Positions 1 to 42,300 of a DNA stretch of 64,000 nucleotides are shown here, piece by piece. Under the pieces are notes generated by a model. It was not told where the DNA came from and made no database searches. It worked only from the letters and a program-made list of their open reading frames with translations. Both the position numbers and the translations under genes were made by a program. This DNA comes from Incurvaria masculella (Eukaryota > Arthropoda > Insecta > Lepidoptera > Incurvariidae). Numbering within the stretch: the stretch's first letter is position 1; each line of letters begins with the position of its first letter. The stretch covers positions 2,423,001 to 2,487,000 of the forward strand of contig OX335660.1 of NCBI GenBank assembly GCA_946894095.1, in the 5' to 3' direction.

Positions 1-302
1 GACCTAAGTGGTACACCATGAAAAGAGAGATATTTGAAGCGTTCTTTAAGATAAAGTGGGGATTTGGGTTCTTTTAAGATTAAGTAAAGAAGAGAGAGAA
101 CATGCATATTACGCCTCTGGCGAATATTAAGCCATTTTAGTTTCGCACGATAGGTGGATATATGATCAAACTTCCTCAAACCAAAGATATAACGAATTCC
201 ATAATTAAGCAAGCGATCTAGTACGGCGGCAGCTTTTGATAAAAAGAAAGGAGATATGCCATCTAGCAAGCCTACTATGAGACAAGCTTCTTCGATTTTC
301 AA
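1..302 (-). mobile_element. LINE reverse-transcriptase C-terminal fragment
   Basis: Read on the minus strand, one frame stays open from about 302 to the window edge. It resembles the thumb and C-terminal region of CR1/jockey-like LINE reverse transcriptases, with words such as LLNYGIRYIFGLRKFDHIS and LYLKERFKYLS. It lies in an intron of the bonus gene and is a 5'-truncated relic running off the left edge. The clade is inferred from these words only. Confidence 0.7.
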
Positions 303-399
303 AAAATATCAACCTAAATTAGAATTATATGCAACATACAAAGTCGCAGACATATTGGCCACCATACGAATGAGTTTCAGTCGCAACTCTCGCTGGTTG

Positions 400-690
400 T
401 AAAGTCCGCATGTCTAGGTTAACGACCGAGTGTTCTTCGAGACGGAGAACGTGGGTTTGATCCCAGGGTATTCTTCTTCTTGCGCTACTTGGGTGGTGAG
501 TTAACCCCCCATAAATGGTACCATTGCCCTAAATGAACGATGGTCGTAGAAATTGTTTGTTTTCCATCTAGTTCAATGGAGCCGTGCACTATAAGGTCCT
601 TGCTTAGTGCCTGGTTCCTAAATAGTCTATTGGGATAATATCATGATAGCAGGTATGGTAATAGCTATCTATGTTCAGTTACTTAAAAAA
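400..690 (+). mobile_element. diverged tRNA-headed SINE
   Basis: A weak tRNA-like head (GGGTTTGATCCC resembles a B box, near 451-462) is followed by the body words common to SINEs across this window (GGTACCATTG, TTTTCCATCTAGTTCAATG, TAATATCATGA) and an A-rich end. It is heavily diverged and therefore old. Confidence 0.55.
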
Positions 691-914
691 ATATTTATTT
701 ATTAGAGAAACTTAAAAACTATTTATGGTTTCAAAATTACACGTATTAGTTCAGCCAATTATAAAGTTTCACAGTTTGAAAATGGGAAATACTATGGGAG
801 TTCATGTGGTGACGAGGGTGAAGGGGTGTTGGAATTTGCGTAAGATGCGTGAGTTGGGTGTGTAGGTGTGAGTTGAGTGTGGCAAGTGTCTGTGTGTAAT
901 GGAGTGGGACTGAC

Positions 915-29193
<28,279 letters not shown>

Positions 29194-30324
29194 CGTGTCG
29201 CAAGACGCGGAACTACACAGGCATAATCCGTCAGGCACTTTCTAAAGGACACCGAGCACTTTCACCAGCGCTGTCTGCTTGCCGCTACATCACAACGATC
29301 CCTGCCACCGCACGAGGGCGAGAGCGCAGACTCGGAGTCTACAGGGACGGGTCGAACGTGGGATATAAATCAGCTACACAGGAAATAAAAAGTTATGTTT
29401 ATGGACGAGCCATTTACATTTTTCACTGGCGATCGTGGCCGACGCTTTCGGTGATGCGTATTTCCATCGCCGATTTCTTGACGCCGCCGTGCGCTTCAGA
29501 CACCATGCAAATTGATCGCCGCACGGCTACGTCACCGCTCCACATTTCTTACGATTTTACGTCTATTCAAACCTGTGACGCAGATATCCTAAGCAAAAGG
29601 CAAGAAAGCGACTGTATTTCAGTATAGAGTACATGAGCATATTGAGTGGTCACCAAGCCGCGACACTTCCGACCTGCGGTGTGGTGGCCGACCCGTGTGT
29701 CGTCCGATCCACGTGACGTCCAAGAAATGGCGACGGAGAAGTAGGACACCCGACGCTTTCCACGCGCTTTGAGTGCCCTATTGAGATAATATTATGTTAT
29801 AGCAGCTCGCAGTTCAGGGACTCGGAAGGTCACAAGCTCGATTCCCACCCTGTTCGTACACCACATTCTCTTTCGGAGTTGGATAATCCAGTTTTTACAT
29901 TCCACAATAGCTTTTTTGAAAGCAATATCATAAAGTTCTGCATTCCCAATTTTGTAGCAAAACCTTTAGATTTTTTCTTGAACAAGGGTCCATCTATAGA
30001 ATTATTAAATAAAAACCAGCCTACTCGTATCTCTAACCCCGGAGGTGAAAATAACGGCGGCGGTGTAGACATTGAATTCAAAGATTACGGCCATGAAAGC
30101 GTGGAGGGGTGGAGGCGAAGATATTGGAGATGGAGATACAGAGCATCAATGTAAATATTTTCAACGGATGGCAACATTATTTAAGCATGACGTTTAGTTG
30201 TCACGTCGCGTTTCACGTTCGTCTCCCTCAAAAGCCCCGTGTTCCCGTGTTCTTACAATCGACTTGTGTTCTATCGCGGTATTGTATCTTTTTCAAGCTG
30301 TAGCTCAGTTCTCGTTGCCTCAAA
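29194..30324. promoter_or_regulatory. divergent bon / ArfGAP2/3 intergenic region
   Basis: About 1.1 kb separates two start codons pointing away from each other. An initiator-like TCAGTT lies at 30305-30310 just ahead of the ArfGAP start, whose context CAAAATG fits insect starts. It also contains a SINE head scrap (29799-29885). Transcription starts are not visible from sequence alone. Confidence 0.5.
29799..29885 (+). mobile_element. tRNA-headed SINE, head only
   Basis: GCAGCTCGCAGTTCAGGGAC, then CTCGATTCCCACC (B-box-like), then CTCTTTCGGAGTTGGATAA. The body is missing. Confidence 0.55.
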
Positions 30325-30399
30325 ATGACGGACTCTGGGCCTACCAAGGCAGAAATTGAGTCCGTGTTCGCGCGACTACGTGCTATACCGCACAATAAG
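30325..30399 (+). CDS. ArfGAP3: ArfGAP2/3 coding exon 1
   Basis: Encodes residues 1-25: [20 protein letters not shown], then IPHNK, with donor AAG|GTACGT. The F-x-R-L-R-A-I-P-x-N-K stretch is standard just before the ArfGAP zinc finger. Confidence 0.96.
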
Positions 30400-33300
30400 G
30401 TACGTTTTCAATTTCTCTGCTCTTCTCACATTCTTCCCTTTTTCCCTGTCCTAACGATCTTGTGTTCGTAATAGCCACTTGATAACCTCCTTAGTTTAGT
30501 GTAAATCAGTGGTTCAAAGGAACGCTTGAATGACTTTATACCTCATACTTGTTACCTGCATTGGGTGGTTCCTAGCCCTTCACAGGAATTATTGGAATTT
30601 GAATAATATTGAATTATATCCAAACTATTCAGACTCGCCTTAGTTACGATTCATCTAGCTACAAGCAAATATTTCAACAGTCATCTTTGATTTAATATTT
30701 TGTAGTTACACCAATATTATTGGTGTCCCAGTCATAGAATGATGATCAAATTATATTCTGTACATAATTTGATTTTGATGATCAAATTATATCCTGTATA
30801 TAATTTGATCATCATAAAATGCACTTATTTTGTCACTAATTTGAGCTGTTCCATGGTTCGGAACCCATGTAAAACTGTAGGTCACCTTCCCCTGCCTGGG
30901 TTGGTACCATTGCATTGGATGAAAATATGGTCAAAACGGCAATGAAAATTTTGCATTGTGCTCATAAATGGAAGGCCATGGCATGGTACCTAATTCCTTT
31001 GTGATTTCTGTGTGTTTGGCTAATATCATGTCTGTGGGTGTGGTATTAGCTTTTTATGTCCGGTAAAAAAAAAAGCTTTCAAGTAAAACTAGGTACTTTT
31101 ACTTTGCTTAGTAAGTCGCTTTTTGCAATGAATGTGATATGTATAATCGACCGTGAAGCAAGGATTCCATAATTAAAGAAAGATCCTGTAAAAATAACTA
31201 TTTCATGAACATATTGCATGGCTGGACCTGAACCAGCAATACATATCATTCAGGGGTATTGCGTCTTACATGGCACTTTCTTTAATTCATTTGTCCTTGC
31301 TTCACAGTCGATTATACATACATACATAGCGCGTTACTTGAAAAAAGCTAGTTGCTAAGATTGAATCTCTCATGATATCTCTATCCCGTAGAGTAGAGGT
31401 TTCTAGATCATATGGAAATATTGTGTACTGTATAATTGTAATAAACAAAACATTAAATGAAATATACATCGTCGACAGATATGCTTCGACTGCGGCGCCA
31501 AGTCCCCGACGTGGTCGTCGGTGACCTTCGGTGTGTTCCTATGCATCGACTGCTCGGCCGTGCACCGCTCGCTCGGCGTTCACCTAAGCTTTGTACGCTC
31601 GACACAGCTCGACACTTCGTGGACTTGGCGGCAGCTCCGTAACATGCAGCTCGGCGGGAACGCCAATGCCGTAAGCAAGTCCAACTGTTGCACGCGAAGG
31701 GTTCCGTACCATCTTACAAGATCTAACACGAAAAATCAAATTTTTTGTATGGGCCCTTTAATTTTTATAATTTTTTAATTTTACTAGCTGCTACTGAGCT
31801 AGCTGCTAACTACTCTACATTACGTGTTCGGCAGTCAATAGATAAATGTAGTTCTTGCTTGCCACTTTTGTTGGAAAAACATCCACAAGCCGTTAAGAAC
31901 GGCCAGTAAGCCATGCTCCCCATGCAAACGTAGTTTACTAATCATTTGAAAACTGCTATTCCAATTAAATTGATATTTAAAATCTAATATCAGGTAACAA
32001 GTATCTGTGTCTGCATGCTTTTGATTTTTTGAAAAATCCAAACCGAATGAAATGAAAGCGAAAAGAAAATCTTCAAACGAATTTTGTTTTCTCTGTGGTT
32101 TGACCCAGAATACATTTTCCGAAAAAACAAAGACATGCAGACACAGACATTTGTGGCCTAATATTAGATACCAAATATCAAGTAAGTTGGAACAGTGGTT
32201 TTGAAATTATTAGTAAACTACGTTTGTATGGGAGGCGAAATTTTGTGATGCTTACGGGCCGACCTTAAGTGCTTAGAAATGAATTGAAAAAAAAATTTCT
32301 GGGCGCTTAACATCTTCAAACAGTTTATTCAGATATTCCTGTTTCATTGTGATAAGAAGAGCTTGTACGCATTTATCAATGACTAAGATGTGTTTAGTTG
32401 CAGGCCGATGTTAGCATTCACAATTTCTCTCCCCAGACCCAGTTCTTCCGGCAGCACAACCTGACTACGGAGGACGCTCGTCAGAAATACAGCTCGCGCG
32501 TCGCCAGCATGTACCGTGACAAGCTTGCCACACTCTCCGAACAGGCCATGAAGATCCATGGCACCAAGGTGAGGAGCATGTTATTTGCGGCATTGGCGTA
32601 CGTCGGGCCCTCACAAAGGAGGCCCGCCATGTTTGAAGGACCCCAGGGGGCCCATTCACGTAAGCGTGAGTTTGAGTTCGGGAGTGAGTTAACCCAAAAA
32701 CAGCTGGAAAATACATAACTATTTATATAACTAGCGGCCCGCTCCAGCTTCGCACGGGTATAAAATTTGTCGTAAAAAATAAATGCCAAAAAAATGTTAT
32801 TGTGGGATATTCATAATAGATAGACGTATACCATCGCGGAGTTTTCTGTAGAATTTTTCAATGTGTACAATACTTAGTACATTATTTTGATAAATCTCGT
32901 AGGGTTCAGCCTGTGTTTGCAATGTAAGCGGAAAAAATGTCATTATTTACGACATTACATTAGTAACCTCCAAAATAACAGTATTTCTCCAATATTTAAT
33001 GGATGTTATTTGACATATAAACCTTCCACTTCAATCACTCTATCTATTAAAAAAAACTGCATCAAAATCCGTTACGTAGTTTTAAAGATTTAAGCATACA
33101 TAGGGATATAGGGATATAGAGACATAGGGATACAGGGACAGAGAAAGCGACTTTGTTTTATACTATGTAGTGATTGGAATGTTATATATACTTCCAACGT
33201 AGTTATGGGACAAACCAGATTTTTACAAAGCTTAAATTATTTATTTAGTTATTTATTTATTTATAAGTTTTAGACAGGCAGCATATGCTGATGCGTCTAA

Positions 33301-36300
33301 ATCCAGTGTTTAACTTGATAAATTTAGTTGCTAAGTGGTTTTTAATTTAAAAAAAATGTTTTTTATTTTTTTATTTTTCTTCTTATTTATATTATGTTCA
33401 AGAATTGGGGAAACGTTAACAATTTAAAAAAGTGAGTTGATATCTGGCGACAAATTCGAACTCACTCTTACCTGAATGGGCCCCCTGGTTGTACTTTGAG
33501 GGAAGTGTCATGTCGATTCTATAGTTCACGACCCTATAGATAAAGGATCTATAGGATCGGTTGATTCTTATTTGCAAAATGTCGACAGTGATCCATTCGC
33601 ATTTCCCGCCTGTTCCGTGCTGAGCAATGAGAACACGGAAAGAGTGAATTGTTTGCAAAATGGATTGTTGTCATTTTTCATAGAAGGAATCTTCAGGGAA
33701 TAAAACTGTGTTTTTTTTAAATTTAGTTTGCGAGTAAACAGTGTTCTCATTGTATGGTCCATAGCCTATAGGTTGCCGCATGTGATTTCTTGTTTCGAAG
33801 ACCACAGGATCGAATCCCAATGTAGGTATTCACATCGTTCTTTCTTATCCGATATGGTTGTTGTATTTTCGTAAACTATACTTATTTGTACTAAGCATGT
33901 ATGTCAAATCGACCATAAAGCAAGGACACATATTTTTTTTTATGTGACTGGACATGGATGGCTAATAACACACCTTCTGTCATGGTATTAGCCCAACACA
34001 CCACATGGGAACTAGGTGCCGTGCCAGGACCTTCCTTATATTGCACGGCTACATTGAACTGGATGGAAAACACGGACAATTTTCATTGCCGCTTCGACCA
34101 TCGTTCATCCAATGCGATGGGATGTGATAATATTCACAGCGTATAAAATTATACGTTGTGAATATTACACGATATGCATGGTTTTAATTTTTTGGATAAA
34201 AATACTTTTATATGTTGTGAATATTATACGTAGTGAATACGACTCTCCAGTGGCACCCTTTGAGTACGGAACCCTAAAAAGTGACTGGCATCCCTTGACT
34301 CAGAACGCCAATATTAAAACTACCTACACTGTGTGGCATCAGCTGAAAACTGTTTTGGTTTGTCGGTTTCGCAGTTGTACCTGGACGCCGCCGCTGAGCC
34401 GAGCGCGGCCAGGGTGGAGAAAGAGGTAGATTTTTTTGAGGAGCACGCGAGTGACTTTGTGCCTTTCGATACTAACAGCTCGCTTGCTGCCCCCGCCGCA
34501 CCCGCCATACCACCACCGCAGGTCAGTCGCGTTGCCAGCATCGCCATTTTTTAACCGGCTTAAAAAAATTGGGTCATGGTTTATTGCTTGCGACACAAGT
34601 GTTGTGTATATGTCGTACGCTCATACTGTTATGAGGCATATTCCAAAGACTTATTTTACAAGGTGTTTTGGTGTAGGTTACAGAAAGTTCTGGAATAGGA
34701 TGTACACATTAGAAGAAGAAAATGATTATGAAGATATTCGGATGTTGTTTTTGTGGTCTCATTGCAAATAAGTTGTCATCATGCAAAATGTGTGGGGGCC
34801 ACAAAAAACATCTGAATTTCAATTTGAGTACTTTCTATTCTGGAAGTTTCTCCTACCCTTCCCGAATTACTACAACATTTTCTCTGCATTCTCTGTTTTT
34901 ATTTAGATATTTTGTTATGGTATGTGAGTGTACCTATGTACATAATACGTTCATGCTATGATTATAATTTTCAGGTGAATTCAGGTAATACACGTACAAT
35001 CACGCTGTTTCCTGGGAGGGTTACGCGCTGTATGATCACAGAATGCTTCTCTCTATTAAGACAGGGTTTCTTTACCTTTCTGTTGTTTTATTCACACCAA
35101 ATTGAACTTAAACTGCGTACCGATGACGAGTTAATGCCGACCTTTGAGTGAATAAATGTTAGGTACCTACGGTACCAAAATTGTTGGTTTGATCACGCTC
35201 AGTACTTATTGACATCATATATAACATGGACCCCCACACTCATGGCACGGACCCCTATGGGGTCCGTAAGAAACCCTGTATTAACCCATACATTGGCTTT
35301 GCTTATGGATACCACTCACTTAACTGATCTGTACGAATCACCTCATCTGTATGAATTTGAAATCTCTTGAGCAATATTTTTTTATACAGCACGAGTAAGT
35401 TAGACTTACTAAAGTATGGCCCAAATTGGATGTTGAATACAGAATTAACTAATCGTTCTATAACCACTGTGGCAATTTATTTTATATTTATATCTTAGTC
35501 TGCACATTTTTGTTTTTACGAAAAATCAAAACCTAGTCAAAGGACAGCAAAAAAACTATGATTCCGTAGGTATTTGGCACTGGTCTGTTGTATGAGAAAA
35601 AAATATTATATTTGACTAACTTCTGAATTGTTGAATCTTCTGAAATGAAATGATACATGAAGCTGAGTCGATTCTCATAAAAACAAATTGATCAAATAGA
35701 ATATTTTTTATGAACAACTCTCGCTTGACCCAAAAATTTACTAAATGGAAATTGTTATAACAAAAAAAGGCCTGATGGTTCCTAAGATAGTTATCATGTA
35801 TCTCCTATGGTTTTGAATTTCCTTATACTGTCCCAGTTAAAGAAAGACCCTGCATATTACCATTATTTTCCGATGCTACCCAATTACCTTACTTGTGCTT
35901 TTCCGAGGTTTGGGAAATGCTTCTGATGCAGTGCACATGTTTGACGTCATCTTTGATTCTGCGTTCCGGTTAGGTATTGCTTACACAGGTGGGCAAACAA
36001 TGAAAAGGTAGAAAAATATTTGTAGCGTAAGCTACATTATGTGTAACCTGACTGCTGCGTCGTCAGCTATGTATCTTTATGTGCGCCGCGCGCGCACACC
36101 AATACTCCATTTAGTGAATACATGAGCATCAACCAGAACACACGTGTTTCACTCCGGCTTTGCGACCCGACATATCTTCTTTGCTAAATATTTTTTTTCA
36201 TTAGGTGCTTGTTGTTCGGGCAAATGTTATTTTGTTATTTAGTATCACTTCTTATTTATCAGTGCATTTTCTGTGACTTGGTAACCCGAGGGAAGCCATG

Positions 36301-39300
36301 TTGGCCTCGGTATCGCAGTGGAGCAATGCTAGGGTGTTCGATCAGCGAGGTTAAGCAACACTTTGCCTTGATTTACCGTTATCTTTAGACACAGTATACG
36401 TAAATGTTTTTCTGTCCTTTGTCAGCCTCGGTAGCTCAGTGTGCGACGCCTTGCCAATCGATAAGCTGAGGAAGCACTTCTGAGAGCGGTTAAGTTCTGG
36501 ATGGGTGACCATTTTTCAACCGTTGAGGCTAGCCGTGGTACGGATCCCACGTAAAACTGCAGTAAAACGTAAAACTTCCTGCTAATATCAGGTTAATATG
36601 TAGGTATAGCCATCCATGTTCAAATTCATAAAAAAAACATTGGTGAGACGTGTCTAAACATGCGGTGTGCAGGCAGCGGTGCCACTGAGCAACAGCGCCC
36701 GCCTCGGCGCCCCGTCCGCCGGCCCCGGAGTCAACATGGAGCGCCCCGCGGCCGACGCGCCGCGCGTCTCCACCATCGGGGGCCGGAGACCGCCGCAGAA
36801 GAAGACCGGGGTGAGTCGGGTGTGGCTTAACTGGCCCGGGCAGTAAGATAAATTTGGGGTTAAGATACTGGTTGGTATAAAAACAGCAGTTCTCGGCAGA
36901 ACTTGGTTTTGAAAAAAAAAATTAAGAACTTTTATTGCGGATATACCTATCTTATCTCATGGCCTTTGAACATAGATGAATGAAGACCTAGATGTTTCAC
37001 CAATAGGTCAATGTCAAAGGGACGAACAATCAATGGTGCAACTCATGAATACACGTTTATGGCTATGGAAATAGGATGTCGCCACTTTCTTACCTAGAAC
37101 TTGCGAAATTGCCAATAGATAGCGCTGTACAAACATAGGATTTTTTCATAGATTAATAATACAATTTTGTTGAATAGTTGTTAAATATACAATTTTGAAT
37201 CGATGCACACATTTTTTGACAGCTCATAAAACAAATGCCTTTTTAATAGATTGAAAGCATTGAGCCTGATAGCTGCACCATCTCTTGGTGCAGACACTCT
37301 TTTTTTTGTGATTGATTGAATAGACGTTACCATCTTAGTTATATGTTTAATGCAATAGAGGGCCTTATTGTATGAGACTTCCGTCACTATGGCGGTGGGC
37401 CATCTACCTTTGCCAGTCAGTAATTATTAATCTATGCTTTTAGCTTACCTTGACTGATACAAATATTCTGCCTGGCTTGGTACATCTCTCGATAGCATGA
37501 ACATTCTGAAACATTAAAGTCTAATGAATTAATTTCTAGATTAAACAAAAATAATGAGATTTGAGGTTTTTTTAATCCATACCAAACTATATTTAATTGT
37601 AAATAAATAATGCAAACAATCATTATGATAGACTAGGAGGTCGCGACAAAAATGGTAACGATAACGTAAATGGCTGAAACTGGGTTCACGGGATAAAGTA
37701 CAACCCTCTGAAGCTAAATGTGTCAGTCTGCCTGTTCCAAGTGGTTGCGTTATGTAGATAAGGCGCTTGAAAAAGTAGTTATGGTGACAAAACATTCGTA
37801 TAATAAGGTAAATGGATGCAAATGATGAAGCATGAAACTATCATTACTTGCTTAGCAATACAAAAACTAAACAAATCTTTGGTTGCATTTAGTATTAAAT
37901 AGTTGCATTAAATAGGCAATTTAGGATACAGATATAACTTTAGGTATATTTAAGTATTTAATTAAGAAACCGTCTGGTTATTGTTGTATAATCAATAGGT
38001 ATCAATGTTTCCAGATAATCAGTATATTCATCAGCAGGTACATACCAGCATCTATTTTATATAGCCAATCTAGATAACGCAACCACTTGGCACGGGCATA
38101 CCGACATATTTAGCATCAGAGGGTTGGTCTCTAACGTGTGAACCCAGATTCAGCCATTTACCTCATCGTGACGAAAAATGTCGTGTGTCATTTCTGGCTC
38201 CCGAAAATAAAATATGAGTCAACCCATTACTTATTGGATTGCTAGCCAAATATCCCTGCGATTCCGACACATGTTCTGATTGTCGCACAGCTGGGAGCAA
38301 GAAAAGGAGGATTGGGCGCTACCAAGGTCACCACCAATTTCGATGACATCGAACGGGAAGCTGCCATGGCCGAGAAACTGAAGATGGAGGTGAGAGTTTT
38401 GTACCGAAAGCGGACTTGAGCAGTCAAGGCCGTTGTGAAGGCAGCTTTCTTTGTCCATTGGCCTAAGCACAATTTTGCATGGTCACTGCCATTGAACTAG
38501 TGAAATAGTCTTCCAGATTTTAATAAAAAAAACATCACTTGGGAAAGCTTCATTCTGTCTGTATTTTTCAGTCAAAAAATCATAAAATGAAGTTAAAAGA
38601 AGATAACGTTTGTCCAATGTTTTTAGCCAATACTTTCCAATCTAAAAGGTCTATTTAAAAAATTAAAACATATGGACATAGATTTTGATGATATATTTTG
38701 GAATCCAAAATTTCAATAGTGAAACATTAAGGTCGGCCCGTAAGCACCTGAAAATTTCGCCGAATGCAGATTGTATGGGGAGCATAGCTTACGGGCCGTT
38801 GTTAAGAAGTTATCACCCGACTGTCTTAAGGATGGCCCGTAAGGTGTGTTACTCAAACAAACGTTGGTTACTAATAATTTGTAAGCCACTGTTCCAATTT
38901 ACTCGATATTTGGTATCTTATATCCGACAACGAACATCAGCTGTTTCTGCTAAACCAGGTCAAATAACAGGAAAAATAAAATAATTAAAAACATTTTATT
39001 TTCTTTGTTGTGCGGTACAGGATTCATTTTTGCCAAAAAATAGTGCAAAACACTGCAAACGTGCATAAAAAATATATTTGTTGCCTGATATTAGATATCA
39101 AGCAAATTGTAACAGTTTAAAAAAAAAACTGTTCCAATTTTTTTAAACTGCACTTGTATTAGGAGCGTAATTTTCTGATGCTTACGGGCCCACAATAAGT
39201 TGACCTATGGCCGTTGATATAACTTGAGTAAATGGAATGTTCTTTCAATATCTAAATAAGTGGTTTCTGATTATTATTTTTACTTCCGACTGTTGTCAGC

Positions 39301-42300
39301 CTCAGTGGCCCAGTGGCGCGACACTTCGGTGATCGCTCTCCGAAGTTAAGCAACGCTGGGTCCGGTCTGGTCTTGGATGGGTGACCATTAGACCGTTGAG
39401 AGAGGCTGGCCGTGGTTCGGATTCCACGTTAAACTGTAGGTCCCCTTCCTTACTTACTAGGTGGTAGGGTTAATCCCGCCCGGGTTGGTACCATCGCATT
39501 GAATGAACGATGGTCGAAGCGGCAATGAAAATTGTCCGTGTTTTCCATCCAGTTCAATGTAGCCGAGCAATATAAGGAAGGTCCTGGCATGGCACCTAGT
39601 TCCCATGTGGTGTGTTGGGCTAATACCATGACAGAAGGTGTGGAATTAGCCATCATGTCCAGTCACATAAAAAAAAAAAAAAAAACCCAGTGTGCAGCTA
39701 GCGTCCCTGGCGTCTAGTCGTTGTAGGCTGATAAGCGATCGGCGAGTCGGAATGTACGTGAAGTAGAGTCAGGACTGGAAGAAACCGGCGCGCTCTCTGG
39801 CGTCGTCTTTGGAGAGACGGGGAATTGTTAGATGCATTAAAACTTCATTCTTCTCTAACAAATTCTTTATGCTTTATGCAGCGCGCGACCGCCGAGTCGG
39901 CGGCCGGGTCGCTCGCGCGCGTCGAGCAGGAGGTGGCGTCGCTGCGGCTCGCGTACGTGGAGCCGCGCGCCGGCGGCGGGCCGCGCGCCGACGTCGAGCG
40001 GCTCGGCATCGCCGGCGCCACGCGCGCCGCCGCGCGCACGTACGTACTGTCCGCTCGCCTATTCGGGCTCCGTACCCAAAGGGTGCCAGCGGAACCCTAT
40101 TACTAAGCCTCCACTGTCCGTTCGTCCGCTTGTCAGTCCGTCCGTCCGTCCGTCTGTCACAGGGCTGTATCTCGTGAACCGCAATAGGTAGACAGCTGAA
40201 ATTTTCACAGAGTGTGTATTTATGATGCCGCTATAACAACAAATAGGTAAAATAAATAAATTATAATAATTAAAGTAATAAGTACAAAAACTTTTTTTTT
40301 TTGTGGTAAATCTTGTACGATGGTACGGAACCCTTCGTGTGGGAGTCCGACTCGACCTTGGCCGGTTTTTTCTATTTTATACAGTCAGTCAGTCGGTCAG
40401 TCAGCGTGTTTGCGTCCACTGCTGGACATACGCCTCTCCAATTCTCCTACAGTCCTCGCGGCCCTCAGCGGTACTAAACCACTGGTTTCCGCCGACGCAC
40501 TTGATGTCGTCGGCCCACCTGGCGGATGGTCTTCCCATACTCTGTTTTCCTGTCCACGGCCGCCAGTGTAGGACACAGTTACTCCAACGGTCGTCGTCTC
40601 TTCGGCTGAAGTGACCAGCCCACTGCCATTTGGGCTTAGACACCCGGTGTCCAATATCAACTACTTTGGTACGTCGGCGGATTGCCTCGTTACTCACCAT
40701 ATGCTAATTTATACGGATGTCATAAATGATGATGACAATGTTTTTTTAACAACTTAAAAAAAGGAGGAGGTTCTCAATTCGTCTGTATATATATATTTAT
40801 TATGTTTGTTACTTGATATCTTTGCAAATTGCAAATGGATTTGAATACATCAGGGGTGGTCCTTTCATACATTTTATGAAAGACTATTTACTCCTCTTAG
40901 TAATTGAAGTTTGGTTTTTTTTAATGTGGCTGGACATGGATGGCTAATACCACAAGTTCTGTCATGGTATTAGCCCAACACACCGAATGGGAACTAGGTG
41001 CCATGCCAGGACCTTCCTTATATTGCACGGCTACATTGAACTGGATGGAAAACACGGACAATTTTTCATTGCCACTTCGACCATCGTTCATCCAATGCGA
41101 TGGTACCAACCCGGGCGGGATTAACCCTACCACCTAGTAAGTAAGGAAGGGGACCTACAGTTTAACGTGGAATCCGAACCACGGCCAGCCTCTCTCAACG
41201 GTCGAATGGTCACCCATCCAAGACCAGACCGGACCCAGCGTTGCTTAACTTCGGAGAGCGATCGCCGAAGTGTCGCGCCACTGGGCCACTGAGGCTGACG
41301 AAGTAGTCGGTTAATGTTTTTTTTTTAAATGGTTTTTATGTTACTGGACTTGCTAATACCACACCCACAGTAACGATATTAGCTCAACACACCACATTCC
41401 CAAAGGAACAAGGTGCCATGCCAGGACCTTCCTTTTTTTGCACGGCCGCATTATACCTTTGTTCAATTCAAATAAGCGGAACATCTATCGGGTCCGTAAC
41501 TATTATCTGTTCCGTGACGCAGGGGCGTCTCGCACTCGGCCGCGAGCGACATGCAGAGCATAGAGCAGGAGGGGGCTCCGCCGGCCGACCGCGGCACCGC
41601 GCTGCGCAGCGCACTCGACGACTACGACGACTTCTCCACCGGCTTCAGTATGATCAGGTGAGCTCTTCGTGTCACTTCGATCTTCTAGTAGTACAGTGAT
41701 GTCCACTAATCTGAACACGACTCGAGCACGACGATTGCCCTCTGGAATTTGTTTTTGTATTGTATTGTTTATTCATCATCCATAGACAGTACACTGCACT
41801 CGGATTTGTCATATTTTAGCATTGGCCAGTTCGGCAAAACAAAACACAGCGAAGAAGAACTGGAAAGAAACTTCGCTGTTTTTTTTTTTCAACGTCCACT
41901 TAGTCTAAGTTTACAAAGTGTTTGTCAATTATTTTAACAAAAACATAGGTAAAACAGTAAATTACACAAAATTTACAATCCATGCCGTATGCAACAGTTC
42001 ATGACAAATATAATTTTATTTGCAAAGACAATCCCATCCAACTAATATGTTGCCAATTGGAGCAGGCCAGTCCCCACAAACAGCACCCGTTCACGGGCAT
42101 CACGCCGTGCACAGCCATTACCTCTTTCAACCATATTTTAGGTAAAGAGATAACCCGAGCCAAGCGTCACCGTAAGCAAGGACCTTTAAGCGATGCACTG
42201 CTCCAGTGGCAACACAACACTGTGAAACACTTGCACATTAGGTTTTAATACTATACGTTTTGTCATAAACTACTACTGTCAGCTGATCACATAATTACAT

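Larger units (their letters stand above)
32643..33488. mobile_element. CCAGGGGG MITE split by two later insertions
   Basis: Left end CCAGGGGGCCCATTCACG and right end TGAATGGGCCCCCTGG match the copy at 17371-17618. The Helitron at 32731-33173 and a LINE 3' end (33241-33385) lie within it. Confidence 0.8.

Noticed and set aside
29879..30154. 91-codon frame between bon and ArfGAP
   Set aside because: No recognisable protein family and it lies in a region with a SINE head. It was not annotated as a gene.
39295..39420. 5S rRNA gene
   Set aside because: Only the inner promoter part resembles 5S rRNA. It is fused to a SINE body with poly-A and is repeated at 21593 and 40915.
39809..40177. 122-codon plus-strand Arg-rich frame
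   Set aside because: A shifted reading of ArfGAP exon 7 running into the lepidopteran repeat.
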